DNA of 64,000 nucleotides from an uncultured Lachnospiraceae bacterium (GTDB lineage: Bacteria > Bacillota > Clostridia > Lachnospirales > Lachnospiraceae). Shown here piece by piece: positions 42,863 to 51,539 of the stretch. The notes beneath the pieces were generated by a model. The model made no database searches. It was not told where the DNA came from and saw only the letters and a program-made list of their open reading frames with translations. Positions within the stretch are counted from its first letter, which is position 1. Each line of letters starts with the position of its first letter. The translations under genes were made by a program, and so were the position numbers. The stretch is from assembly GCA_902789735.1 (NCBI GenBank), contig CADAOZ010000005.1, forward strand, positions 82,628 through 146,627. Direction: 5' to 3'.

Positions 42863-42917
42863 TTTTTTGAAAAGTGAACCGGAAACTCTGACTTGCCGGT
42901 TCACTTTTCAAAAAAAG
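42863..42917. repeat. Long palindrome related to 17114-17143
   Basis: TTGAAAAGTGAACCGG and its complement flank a 13-base loop. The inner GTGAACCGG...CCGGTTCAC pair repeats the palindrome at 17114-17143, here with longer arms and A/T runs. It lies between the deoC terminator and the MoxR start. Confidence 0.75.
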
Positions 42918-42940
42918 ACAGGGGGCGGCTGCCCCCTGTC
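42910..42940 (-). terminator. Terminator of the udk-pfkB-udp-deoC operon
   Basis: GACAGGGGGC and GCCCCCTGTC form a strong stem with a four-base loop, followed on the minus strand by seven T residues. It lies 47 bases past the deoC stop codon. Confidence 0.85.
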
Positions 42941-42987
42941 TCCCTGTCCGGAAAGCGCGGCCTGTCCCGGCCCTGCCCCGTCTGAAA

Positions 42988-43653
42988 TCAATATCCTTCT
43001 GCTTTCTCCGCCTTGACGATCTTGACGATCCTGCTGGTGCCCAGTCTGGACGCGCCCAGCTCCATGAATTTCTCGGCGTCGGCAATGCTGGAGATGCCGC
43101 CGGCCGCCTTGATCTTTACATCGGGGCCTACGTGGGCCGCGAAAAGGGCCACGTCGTCAAAAGTGGCGCCTGCTGTGGAGAAGCCGGTGGACGTCTTGAT
43201 AAAATCGGCGCCCGCTTCCGTGACGATTTTACACATGCGGATCTTCTCTTCCTCTGTCAGCAGGCAGGTCTCGATGATGACCTTGAGGATCCTGCCCCTG
43301 CAGGCCTTTTTAATGGCCTCGATCTCCTTGCGGACTTTTTTGTCCTTGCCGGCCCTGAGCAGGCCGATATTGATGACCATGTCGATCTCATCCGCTCCGT
43401 TGGCGATGGCGTCCGTCGTTTCAAATACCTTGACAGCCGTGGTCGTATTGCCGTTGGGGAAGCCGATAACGGTACAGATCTTCATCCGGTCCCCGACATA
43501 TTCCTTTGCCTTGCGCACGTAGCAGGGCGGGATACAGACGGAAGCGGTCCCGTATTTGATGGCGTCGTCGCACAGGGCCCGGATCTCATCCCAGGTCGAG
43601 GGCTGCAGCAGCAGGGTATGGTCGCAAATGCTGAGAATCTTCTGAATATCCAT
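42988..43653 (-). CDS. deoC: Deoxyribose-phosphate aldolase
   Basis: A 221-residue class I aldolase splitting 2-deoxyribose-5-phosphate into acetaldehyde and glyceraldehyde-3-phosphate. The Schiff-base lysine lies in the conserved [11 protein letters not shown] (about residue 151), with the second lysine in [20 protein letters not shown] [11 protein letters not shown] and [10 protein letters not shown] are also present. The ATG at 43653 is preceded by GGAAAGGAC; the longer start adds 15 residues without family match. It is the last gene of the nucleoside catabolic operon, 64 bases after udp. Confidence 0.95.
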   Translation of the reverse strand: MDIQKILSICDHTLLLQPSTWDEIRALCDDAIKYGTASVCIPPCYVRKAKEYVGDRMKICTVIGFPNGNTTTAVKVFETTDAIANGADEIDMVINIGLLRAGKDKKVRKEIEAIKKACRGRILKVIIETCLLTEEEKIRMCKIVTEAGADFIKTSTGFSTAGATFDDVALFAAHVGPDVKIKAAGGISSIADAEKFMELGASRLGTSRIVKIVKAEKAEGY

Positions 43654-43717
43654 ATTTCTGTCCTTTCCTGTCTCCTGTCCTTCCGACAGGTCTCTCAATG
43701 CCCGGATCAGACCGGTG

Positions 43718-44509
43718 TTACTGGGGCTTGTTTTCCTCCGCGTCCCTGCGGATCAGGATCCGGATGGCTTCCACCGCGGTCCGGATGGCCAGGTCCGTGT
43801 CATGGACCTGCTTGTTGGGCAGGCCCTTTTTGGCCCGCTCCTGATTGGCAACGACCAGGCAGACGGAGCCGGTCCTGGCGCCCAGGAAACCGCCGACGAT
43901 AAAGATGGCGGCCGATTCCATCTCGGAAGCCTTGCATCCCATCCGCAGCCAGGCCTGCCATTTGTTCTGCAGCTCATAGCTGACCGGCATCACCTCGGGT
44001 TCATGCTGGCCGAAGAAGGAGTCCTTGCACTGAACCACGCCCACATGATGACGGTGGCCGCCCTCCCGGGCTGCCTGCGCCAGGGCACAGGTCACATCAA
44101 AATCCGGGACAGCCGGATATTCAATGGGGGCAAATTCCCGGCTGGTCCCTTCCATACGGACGGCGCCGCTGGCGATCACCAGATCCCCGCCGCAGACATC
44201 CTCCTGCATGCCGCCGCAGGTGCCGACCCGGATAAAGGTGTCCGCGCCGCTCTTATACAGCTCTTCCACCGCGATAGAGGCGGAGGGACCGCCGATTCCG
44301 GTCGACATGACACTGACCTTCACCCCGTCCAGGGTGCCCGTATAGGTGACATATTCCCGGTTGACCGCGATCTTTTCGGCATTGTCAAAATAAGCCGCGA
44401 TCTTGGCGCATCTGCCCGGATCGCCCGGCAGGATCACATAACGGCCCACATCCCCGGGGCCGACGCCGGTATGATACTGCTTGCCGGAACCTTCTGTATA
44501 ATCAATCAT
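43718..44509 (-). CDS. udp: Uridine phosphorylase (NP-1 family)
   Basis: A 263-residue nucleoside phosphorylase. Phosphate-binding arginine-glycine pieces [10 protein letters not shown] and [10 protein letters not shown], and the base/ribose pocket [11 protein letters not shown] and [10 protein letters not shown] (with the ribose-binding M-E-S) are visible. It should split uridine, and perhaps deoxyuridine or thymidine, into base and (deoxy)ribose-1-phosphate. The ATG at 44509 has AAAGGAGAC before it; an upstream ATG would overlap the PfkB gene. It sits between the PfkB kinase and deoC, which supports a pyrimidine nucleoside role. The exact substrate range is inferred. Confidence 0.88.
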   Translation of the reverse strand: MIDYTEGSGKQYHTGVGPGDVGRYVILPGDPGRCAKIAAYFDNAEKIAVNREYVTYTGTLDGVKVSVMSTGIGGPSASIAVEELYKSGADTFIRVGTCGGMQEDVCGGDLVIASGAVRMEGTSREFAPIEYPAVPDFDVTCALAQAAREGGHRHHVGVVQCKDSFFGQHEPEVMPVSYELQNKWQAWLRMGCKASEMESAAIFIVGGFLGARTGSVCLVVANQERAKKGLPNKQVHDTDLAIRTAVEAIRILIRRDAEENKPQ

Positions 44510-44523
44510 GGATTGTCTCCTTT

Positions 44524-45474
44524 CTATCCTTTCCTTCCCGAATGTTCTGCCGGTCTCTCGATCCCGAATTCCTCCGGGTGGAATCTGGGGCAGACGTTTT
44601 CCCGGGTAGAGATGACAGAACCCGCGAGCCTGGTCCCGATCATACAGGACCGGCGCAGATCCATGCCATAGGTCAGGCCGATCACGACGCCCGAGAAGAA
44701 GGCGTCTCCCGCCCCGGTGGTATCGATCACGTCCACATGGAGCGGAGGCACGATCCCCCATTCGCCGGTCAGGCCGTCGGCATATACCGATCCCTGCCCT
44801 CCCATGGTCACGACCATGCGGGAGATCCGGGCCTTCTCTGCGCTGCGGCGCAGGACCGGTGCCAGTTCCTCCGGGCTGAAGCGGTCAAAATTCCGGGAAA
44901 AGAACATCCCCGCCTCCTGCTGGTTGCAGACAAAGCAGGCCGTGCGCCGGATCAGGTCCCTTCGCTCTACGGCAATGGACATGTTGGAGATCACGGCATA
45001 CACTTCTTTCCCGTATTTCTCCGCCAGATCCAGGATCTGCCCGAGGATCTCCGGGCTGATATCCACCTCCACGCAGATACTGTCCGCCTCCCGGAAGATC
45101 TCATCCCCCTGCTCCTCCAGGATCCTCCCGATCTCCTTCAGGTCGGGACGTTTGGAGATGGAGCCGGCCACATCGCCCGTGTTGTCAAAAATCGCCAGCC
45201 AGGTCCCCAGCCCGTCCTCTGTTCTGCGGATATAGTCTACGTTGACGCCGTGCCTTTGCAGCTTGCAGATACAGTCCTCCCCCAGACCGCTGTGGTCCAC
45301 CAGGCTGACAAAGACCGGCTGCAGCTCCACATTGCCGATGTCCTCCGCGATATTCCGGCAGACACCGCCGTGTACCTGAACGATCCGGCCGGCGTTGCGG
45401 CCGGTGGGATTGTACTGGTCATAGGGATATCCTTTGATGTCCACCAGTGTGGCGCCGATCACTACAATACCCAT
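44524..45474 (-). CDS. PfkB family kinase (pseudouridine- or ribokinase-like)
   Basis: A 316-residue ribokinase-fold enzyme. The N-terminal GG motif appears as [14 protein letters not shown] (about residues 36-49) and the C-terminal signature as [15 protein letters not shown], with the catalytic aspartate in GAGD. The N-terminal region [11 protein letters not shown]...GGVCRNIAE is closer in look to PsuK pseudouridine kinase than to ribokinase RbsK. No pseudouridine lyase is next to it. The start codon overlaps the udk stop codon by one base (TGATG). It is translationally coupled to nucleoside genes, so a nucleoside or pentose substrate is likely; which one is open. Confidence 0.85.
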   Translation of the reverse strand: MGIVVIGATLVDIKGYPYDQYNPTGRNAGRIVQVHGGVCRNIAEDIGNVELQPVFVSLVDHSGLGEDCICKLQRHGVNVDYIRRTEDGLGTWLAIFDNTGDVAGSISKRPDLKEIGRILEEQGDEIFREADSICVEVDISPEILGQILDLAEKYGKEVYAVISNMSIAVERRDLIRRTACFVCNQQEAGMFFSRNFDRFSPEELAPVLRRSAEKARISRMVVTMGGQGSVYADGLTGEWGIVPPLHVDVIDTTGAGDAFFSGVVIGLTYGMDLRRSCMIGTRLAGSVISTRENVCPRFHPEEFGIERPAEHSGRKG

Positions 45475-46133
45475 CAGTCATCCTCCTCTGACAGCAGCTG
45501 CAGGATCTTGGCCCGGACCATGTCAAAGGCCACATCATTCCTGCCGCTGTTGATGACGATATCCGCTTTGGCCCTGGTCGGTTCCACGTACAGATAGTGC
45601 ATGGGCTTGACGGTCGTCAAATACTGGTCAATGATCCCCCGGAGGTCTCTGCCCCTTTCCTCCATATCCCGCAGAGCCCTGCGCAGGATCCGTTCATCCG
45701 CGTCGGCCTCCACATAGATCTTGATGTCCATCATATCCCGCAGACGTTCATCCTGAAGGACCAGGATTCCCTCCACGAGGATGACTTTGTTGGGCAGGGC
45801 TGCCGTTGTCTTGTCGGACCGGTTATGGACCGTGTAGTCATAGACGGGGCACTGGACCGGCCGCCCGTGCTTCAGTTCCCGCAGATGCCGGACCAGCAGG
45901 TCTGTCTCCAGTGAATCGGGATGGTCATAATTGACCCTGGTACGCTCCTCGAAGGGAACGCCGTCCTGGCGGCGGTAATAATTATCGTGATAGATCACCG
46001 TCACCCGGTCCCCGAATTCCTTTTTGATCCGGTTGGTAAAGGTTGATTTGCCTGAGCCTGTTCCTCCCGCCACGCCGATGATAATGCATTTGGGGTCAGG
46101 CCTGCTCTCTACTGCTGTAACTTCATCAATCAT
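45474..46133 (-). CDS. udk: Uridine kinase
   Basis: A 219-residue P-loop kinase that phosphorylates uridine and cytidine. The P-loop GVAGGTGSGKST (about residues 19-30), the HDNYYRRQDG segment and YDYTVHNRSDKT with the family's substrate-site histidine, arginine and Y-D-Y are present. It leads the operon with pfkB, udp and deoC, giving the cell both salvage and breakdown routes. AGGGCGGAAGAGACAT precedes the ATG. It is divergent from the BMP lipoprotein gene and shares a 200-base control region with it. Confidence 0.9.
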   Translation of the reverse strand: MIDEVTAVESRPDPKCIIIGVAGGTGSGKSTFTNRIKKEFGDRVTVIYHDNYYRRQDGVPFEERTRVNYDHPDSLETDLLVRHLRELKHGRPVQCPVYDYTVHNRSDKTTAALPNKVILVEGILVLQDERLRDMMDIKIYVEADADERILRRALRDMEERGRDLRGIIDQYLTTVKPMHYLYVEPTRAKADIVINSGRNDVAFDMVRAKILQLLSEEDD

Positions 46134-46263
46134 ATGTCTCTTCCGCCCTTCCTGATCAGAACAGTCATCCGCTTCCTATATTATAGCACGAACAGGCGGA
46201 TGCTTTTATCTATAAAACACACAGAAACGCCTAAATACAGTGCATTTTTTGTTCAACCTGTAG

Positions 46264-46269
46264 TATAAT
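46264..46269 (+). promoter_or_regulatory. -10 element of the BMP lipoprotein gene
   Basis: TATAAT lies 65 bases before the BMP start codon in the shared region with udk. The -35 is not clear. I see no purine-riboswitch pattern in the leader. Confidence 0.5.
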
Positions 46270-46333
46270 ATGTTTTGTATCCGGGAGCATCCACATGCTC
46301 TAATATATTTTTTTATATTTAAGGAGAAAAACT

Positions 46334-47437
46334 ATGAAAAAGAAAATCACAGCATTGGCACTCGCGGCAGTCATGGTCCTGGGCCTGACCGCATGCGGCG
46401 GCGGCGCTGCCTCCAGCGGAACCGCATCCACCGGCGCTGCTTCCAGCAGCACGACAGATGTCGCCTTCGTTACTGACGTCGGCAACATCGATGACCAGTC
46501 CTTCAACCAGTATACCTGGGCCGGTGTCCAGCAGTTCTGCGACGCCAACGGACTGAACGCCAACTATTACAAGCCCTCCGAAGACTCCGACGCGGCCCGC
46601 GTAGAGCAGATGGACAACGCCGTCAAGGATGGCGCCAAGGTCATCGTCATGGCCGGCTACCTGTTCGCGCCCGCTCTGGAAGAAGCACAGGCCAAGTATC
46701 CTGATATCTCCTTCCTGGCACTGGATGTCTCCACCGGCGATCTGGCAGAACCCGCTGCCAATACAGCCCTGATCACCTATAAGGAAGAGCAGGCCGGCTA
46801 TCTGGCAGGCTACGCGGCAGTCACCGACGGCTATAAGAAGCTGGGCTTCCTGGGCGGCATGGCGGTTCCCGCTGTTATCCGCTACGGCTACGGTTTCGTA
46901 CAGGGCGCCAACCAGGCAGCTGCTGACCTGGGCGTTTCCGACGTCACCATCAAGTACTGGTATTCCGGATCCTTCCAGGCCAACGATGATATCAAGGCCA
47001 AGATGGACAGCTGGTATTCCGACGGCACGGAAGTCGTCTTCGCATGCGGCGGCTCCATCTGCAACTCCTGCGTAGCGGCAGCCCAGGCCAACAACGGCAA
47101 GATGATCGGCGTCGACGTCGACCAGTCCCCTCTGGATGCCTGTGTCATTACTTCCGCCATGAAGGCTCTGTCCAACTCTGTCGTCGTATGTCTGACAGAC
47201 GCCCAGGGCAACGGCTGGAAGTTCACAGACGCTTATGCCGGCAAAGAGACCACACTGGGCGCTGCTGAGGACTGCGTAGGCCTGCCTATGGAAACCTCTC
47301 AGTTCACCACCTTCACACAGGAGCAGTATGACGACCTGTATTCCAAGATGGCAAGCGGCGAGCTGGTCATCGACAACAGCAGTGACGCAGCCGTCAAGCC
47401 CGCTGTTACCAATGTGACAGTTGATTATCAGGACTAA
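46334..47437 (+). CDS. BMP family nucleoside-binding lipoprotein
   Basis: A 367-residue lipoprotein with signal peptide MKKKITALALAAVMVLG and lipobox LTACG (cysteine at residue 21), followed by a Ser/Ala-rich tether. The binding domain has the BMP/PnrA pattern: DVGNIDDQSFNQYTWAGVQQF, GYLFAPALEEAQAKYP, EEQAGYLAGYAAV and GVDVDQSP. Homologues (PnrA, BmpA) bind purine nucleosides for the NupABC-type ABC importer. It precedes the ATPase and two permease genes but is cut off from them by a strong terminator at 47521-47556, so it is probably made in larger amounts. The ribosome binding site is TTTAAGGAGAAAA. Confidence 0.92.
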   Translation: MKKKITALALAAVMVLGLTACGGGAASSGTASTGAASSSTTDVAFVTDVGNIDDQSFNQYTWAGVQQFCDANGLNANYYKPSEDSDAARVEQMDNAVKDGAKVIVMAGYLFAPALEEAQAKYPDISFLALDVSTGDLAEPAANTALITYKEEQAGYLAGYAAVTDGYKKLGFLGGMAVPAVIRYGYGFVQGANQAAADLGVSDVTIKYWYSGSFQANDDIKAKMDSWYSDGTEVVFACGGSICNSCVAAAQANNGKMIGVDVDQSPLDACVITSAMKALSNSVVVCLTDAQGNGWKFTDAYAGKETTLGAAEDCVGLPMETSQFTTFTQEQYDDLYSKMASGELVIDNSSDAAVKPAVTNVTVDYQD

Positions 47438-47520
47438 TTCCCTGCGTCCTGAAGGCGGCCCGGCCGGTTCCGCATGACCTGCGGCGGCAGGCCCGGTAAA
47501 CAGAAAATCTGTCTGAAAGG

Positions 47521-47556
47521 AAGGCATCCGGAAAACGTTCCGGATGCCTTTTTTTT
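47521..47556 (+). terminator. Strong terminator after the BMP gene
   Basis: AGGCATCCGGAA and TTCCGGATGCCT form a perfect 12-pair stem with an AACG loop, followed by eight T residues. It likely lets most transcripts stop after the binding protein, with partial read-through or a new promoter (47558-47585) for the rest. Confidence 0.9.
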
Positions 47557-47557
47557 G

Positions 47558-47585
47558 TTTGAAAATACCATATCTATGGTACAAT
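47558..47585 (+). promoter_or_regulatory. Promoter of the ABC ATPase-permease genes
   Basis: TTTGAA (47558-47563) and TACAAT (47580-47585) are 16 bases apart, directly after the terminator. The start codon lies 143 bases downstream, leaving a long leader in which I see no clear structure. Confidence 0.5.
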
Positions 47586-47728
47586 ATACATAATTGAAAT
47601 GAACGTACACGAAAAAAGTACAGCAGTTTTCCCATATAACAGGGGCGGACAGCAGACTTTTCTTCCTGTACGGCAGGCAGTTCAGGCACTTACGGCAACA
47701 TTCAAATTTTCAAAAGGGGGATACCATT

Positions 47729-49255
47729 GTGGCACAGGATTATGTAATCGAAATGCTCCACATCACAAAGGAATTTCCCGGCATCAAGGCAAATGATGAC
47801 ATTACGCTTCAGTTAAAGCGCGGGGAGATCCACGCGCTGCTGGGCGAAAACGGTGCCGGAAAAAGTACCCTGATGAGTGTCCTGTTCGGATTGTATCAGG
47901 CGGAGCAGGGAACCATCAAAAAGGACGGTAAGGAAGTACAGATCAAAGATCCCAATGACGCCAACCGGCTGGGCATCGGCATGGTCCACCAGCATTTCAA
48001 GCTGGTCGAATGCTTCTCTGTCCTGGACAACATCATTCTGGGCGTGGAAGATACCAAAAACGGTTTTCTGCAGTATGCTTCCGCCCGCAAAAAGGTCATG
48101 GATCTGTCCGAGCGCTACGGCCTCAAGGTCGATCCCGACGCCATTGTCTCCGACATTTCCGTCGGTATGCAGCAGCGTGTCGAGATCCTCAAGATGCTCT
48201 ATCGTGACAATGAGGTCCTGATCTTTGACGAGCCTACCGCTGTTCTGACGCCCCAGGAGATCGACGAGCTGATGGAGATCATGCGGGGCTTCCGCAAAGA
48301 GGGCAAGAGTATCCTCTTTATCACCCATAAGCTGGCCGAGATCATGGCTGTCGCGGACCGCTGCAGCGTTCTGCGCAAGGGCAAATATATCGGCACCGTT
48401 GACATCGCCAATACCACCAAGGAAGAGCTCTCCCGCATGATGGTCGGCAGAGATGTCCAGCTGGAGGTCCAGAAAAAGGAAAGCAAGCCCGGTGAGACCA
48501 TTCTGGCCGTCCGCGATCTGACGGTTCCCAGCCGGACCCACAATAACAACGCCGTCAAGAATGTCAGCTTTGATGTCCGGGCCGGCGAGATCGTCTGCAT
48601 AGCCGGTATCGAAGGCAACGGCCAGACGGAGCTGATCTACGGCATAACCGGTCTGGAGAAGATCACCGGCGGGACTGTCACCCTGAACGGCAAGGATATT
48701 ACCCATGCCAGCATCCGGGAAAGAAGCAAAGCCGGCATGAGCCATATCCCCGAAGACCGTCATAAACACGGCCTGGTCCTGGATTATCCGCTGGAAGCCA
48801 ATATGGTCCTGCAGCGTTACTGGGATCCCAAGTTCCAGAATAAGGGCATCATCAAATACGGTGAAGTGCGTAAATACGCCAACCGGCTGATTGAGCAGTT
48901 CGATGTCCGTTCCGGCCAGGGCCCGATTACCATCGCCCGTTCCATGTCGGGCGGCAACCAGCAGAAAGCCATCATCGCCCGTGAGATCGACAAGGATCCC
49001 CAGCTGCTGGTCGCGGTCCAGCCCACACGAGGCCTGGACGTCGGCGCCATCGAATATATCCACAGCCAGCTGGTCGCCCAGCGGGATGCCGGCAAGGCTG
49101 TTCTCCTGGTCTCTCTGGAACTGGACGAGGTCATGAAGCTGCCCGACAGGATCCTGGTCATGTACGAGGGAGAGATCGTCGGCGAATTCAATCCCAAGGA
49201 AACCACTGTTGAAGAACTCGGTCTCTATATGGCCGGTGCCAAGAAGCAAAGCTGA
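47729..49255 (+). CDS. Nucleoside ABC importer ATP-binding protein (NupA-like)
   Basis: A 508-residue tandem ATPase. The N-terminal half has GENGAGKSTLMSV, signature DISVGMQQRVEILKML and LIFDEPTAVL; the C-terminal half has GIEGNGQTELIYG, the signature MSGGNQQKAIIAREI, and a changed Walker B. The two halves are usual for BMP-linked sugar/nucleoside importers. The start codon is GTG at 47729 with AAAGGGGG before it. It lies 17 bases before the first permease gene. It energises uptake of the nucleoside bound by the BMP lipoprotein. Confidence 0.93.
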   Translation: MAQDYVIEMLHITKEFPGIKANDDITLQLKRGEIHALLGENGAGKSTLMSVLFGLYQAEQGTIKKDGKEVQIKDPNDANRLGIGMVHQHFKLVECFSVLDNIILGVEDTKNGFLQYASARKKVMDLSERYGLKVDPDAIVSDISVGMQQRVEILKMLYRDNEVLIFDEPTAVLTPQEIDELMEIMRGFRKEGKSILFITHKLAEIMAVADRCSVLRKGKYIGTVDIANTTKEELSRMMVGRDVQLEVQKKESKPGETILAVRDLTVPSRTHNNNAVKNVSFDVRAGEIVCIAGIEGNGQTELIYGITGLEKITGGTVTLNGKDITHASIRERSKAGMSHIPEDRHKHGLVLDYPLEANMVLQRYWDPKFQNKGIIKYGEVRKYANRLIEQFDVRSGQGPITIARSMSGGNQQKAIIAREIDKDPQLLVAVQPTRGLDVGAIEYIHSQLVAQRDAGKAVLLVSLELDEVMKLPDRILVMYEGEIVGEFNPKETTVEELGLYMAGAKKQS

Positions 49256-49272
49256 AAGGAGGAATACGCATA

Positions 49273-50379
49273 ATGAAACAGAAAAAGCCGCTTGCAGAGA
49301 ACGGAATGCTGATCGCCATCCTTTCCTCTGTGCTTTCTATTATCGTCGGCCTTGTCTTCGGCGCCATCCTGCTGCTGATCCTGAATCCTGCCAAGGCGGG
49401 CATCGGCATCTCGGCCATGCTGACCACCGGTATTTCCAGCCTGGATCAGTTCGGCAAGGTCCTCTACCAGTCCGCGCCCCTGATGCTCTGCGGCCTGTCT
49501 GTCGGCTTCGCCTTTAAGACCGGCCTGTTCAACATCGGCGCGTCCGGACAGTATACCATGGGCGCTTTCTTCGCCCTGGTGGGCGCCATCCAGTTCCAGC
49601 TGCCCTGGTTCCTCTGCCTGCTGATGGCCTGTATCGGCGGCGCCATCTGGGGCATTTTCCCCGGACTGTTCAAGGCCCTCTTCAATGTCAACGAGGTCAT
49701 TACCTCCATCATGTTCAACTGGATCTGCATGTTCCTGGTCAACCTGCTGTTCGCCAACATGCCCACCATGCTGGCTTCCGCCTGGGGCGCCAGCAACTCC
49801 GACCGTTCGGCGGCCCTTGCCAAGGCCAACCCCGGCGCCATTATCCCCAAGGCCGGCCTGGACAAGATGTTCGGCAACTCCAGCTGGATCAATATCAGTT
49901 TCTTTATCGCCATCCTGGTGGCCATCCTGGTCTGGTTCATCCTGAACAAGACCATCTTCGGCTACGAGCTGAAAGCCTGCGGCCTGAACAAGGACGCTTC
50001 CATTTACGCCGGCATCAACGCCAACCGCAATATCGTTCTTTCCATGATCATCGCCGGTGCCTTATCCGGACTGGGCGGCGGCCTCTATTATCTGGCCGGT
50101 ACCATTCAGTACGTCATGGAGAAATCCATCCTGAGCATGGGCTTCAACGGTATCCCGGTCGCCCTGCTGGCCAACTCCAATCCGATCGGAACCATTTTCA
50201 GCTCCCTCTTTATCAGCTATATTCAGGTAGGCGGTTCGGCCATGCAGCCCAACTTCTCCTCTGAATCCATTGATATCATCATCGCGGTCATCATTTATCT
50301 GGCAGCCTTCTCACTGCTGATCAGAGGTATCCTGACCAAGATTCTTTCCGGCAATAAAAAGAAGGAGGTAAAGGCATGA
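49273..50379 (+). CDS. Nucleoside ABC importer permease (NupB-like)
   Basis: A 368-residue BPD_transp_2 permease with about nine membrane segments. Family pieces include APLMLCGLSVGFAFKTGLFNIGASGQYTMGAF and KACGLNKDASIYAGIN, the coupling region. It forms the channel with the next gene's product, whose start codon overlaps this stop codon by four bases (ATGA). AAAGGAGGAATACGCATA precedes the ATG. The pair is typical of BMP-family importers such as NupABC. Confidence 0.93.
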   Translation: MKQKKPLAENGMLIAILSSVLSIIVGLVFGAILLLILNPAKAGIGISAMLTTGISSLDQFGKVLYQSAPLMLCGLSVGFAFKTGLFNIGASGQYTMGAFFALVGAIQFQLPWFLCLLMACIGGAIWGIFPGLFKALFNVNEVITSIMFNWICMFLVNLLFANMPTMLASAWGASNSDRSAALAKANPGAIIPKAGLDKMFGNSSWINISFFIAILVAILVWFILNKTIFGYELKACGLNKDASIYAGINANRNIVLSMIIAGALSGLGGGLYYLAGTIQYVMEKSILSMGFNGIPVALLANSNPIGTIFSSLFISYIQVGGSAMQPNFSSESIDIIIAVIIYLAAFSLLIRGILTKILSGNKKKEVKA

Positions 50380-51362
50380 ACATATTGGCGAATATCATCA
50401 GTCTGACCATTGTTTTTGCGGTGCCCCTGATGCTGGTCGCCCTGGGCGGTATGTACTCCGAACATTCCGGCGTTATCAACCTGGCCCTTGAAGGTATCAT
50501 GGTCATCGGTGCCCTCTGCGCCTGCTTTACGCTCCAGGGATTTGACCGCAGCGGCTTTGGACCGGCCCATCCCCAGCTGGCCATGCTGTGCGCCATCCTG
50601 GTCGCCGGCTTATCCGGCATGGTCTTCTCGCTGCTGCTGGCCTTCGCGGCCATCAACCTCAAGGCGGACCAGACCATCGGCGGTACTGCCCTGAACACCT
50701 TTGCCCCGGCCTTCGCCGTCGTTGTGACCTGGGCTGTACAGGGACAGGGCCTGACCACCATCCAGATTCCCAACTGGATCCGGATCACCCAGGCCACCTT
50801 TGGTATGGAAGCGGGCAACGGCTTCCTGGATTCCCTGATCTTTAAATATTTCTACCTGACAACCCCCATCGCCGTCCTGCTCTTCTTTGTGGCATGGATC
50901 CTCATGTACCGGACCCGTTTCGGCCTGCGCCTGCGGGCCTGCGGTGAGCATCCCCAGGCGGCGGACTCGGTCGGTATCAATGTTTACAAAATGCGTTACG
51001 CCGGCGTCCTGATCTCCGGATTCCTGGGCGGCATCGGCGGTCTGGCCTACACCATCGCGGTCGGCTCCGGCTTCAACTCCAGCGTCGGCGGCTACGGTTT
51101 CCTGGCTCTGGCGGTTATGATCTTCGGTAACTGGAAACCGGTCCAGATCATGGGGGCTTCCATTTTCTTCGCACTGTTCAAGGTCATCGCGGCTTACAAT
51201 TCCTCCATCCCCTTCCTGCCCAAGCTGGAAGGCCTGAAGGATAAGTCCTCCCTGTATCAGATGCTTCCTTATGTCGTCACCATGATCGTCCTGATCTTTA
51301 CTTCCAAACACTCTCAGGCGCCCAAAGCCGAGGGTATCCCTTACGACAAAGGCACCAGGTGA
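50376..51362 (+). CDS. Nucleoside ABC importer permease (NupC-like)
   Basis: A 328-residue permease of the same family as its neighbour. The N-terminal half has GGMYSEHSGVINLALEGIM, and the coupling segment is RLRACGEHPQAADSVGINV. It starts inside the last codons of the first permease gene, with AAGGAGGTAAAGGC as ribosome binding site. Together with the ATPase and BMP lipoprotein it completes a nucleoside importer opposite the nucleoside catabolic operon. A bidirectional terminator follows at 51425-51461. Confidence 0.93.
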   Translation: MNILANIISLTIVFAVPLMLVALGGMYSEHSGVINLALEGIMVIGALCACFTLQGFDRSGFGPAHPQLAMLCAILVAGLSGMVFSLLLAFAAINLKADQTIGGTALNTFAPAFAVVVTWAVQGQGLTTIQIPNWIRITQATFGMEAGNGFLDSLIFKYFYLTTPIAVLLFFVAWILMYRTRFGLRLRACGEHPQAADSVGINVYKMRYAGVLISGFLGGIGGLAYTIAVGSGFNSSVGGYGFLALAVMIFGNWKPVQIMGASIFFALFKVIAAYNSSIPFLPKLEGLKDKSSLYQMLPYVVTMIVLIFTSKHSQAPKAEGIPYDKGTR

Positions 51363-51424
51363 TCGGCCCTGTATTTCAGATCCTGTGTTTTTCTTAACCG
51401 CAGGTACAAATATCACAACAACGC

Positions 51425-51461
51425 AAAAAGGCCGGCAGCTTACGCTGCCGGTCTTTTATTT
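51425..51461. terminator. Bidirectional terminator between the nup genes and pckA
   Basis: GGCCGGCAGC and GCTGCCGGTC flank a TTAC loop, with AAAAA before and TTTTATTT after, serving both convergent units. Confidence 0.88.
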
Positions 51462-51539
51462 GTGTAACAATCTGAAACACTTCTTTTCATGATACACCCG
51501 GACCGCTCCGGGAGGAGCCGTCCGGCAGTCTGCTGTCAA

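Noticed and set aside
46134..46333. Purine riboswitch before the BMP gene
   Set aside because: The conserved loop and core sequences of the purine riboswitch are not found in the leader.
47813..49249. 478-codon minus-strand frame opposite the nucleoside ATPase gene
   Set aside because: Antisense shadow of a conserved ABC ATPase with both nucleotide sites intact.
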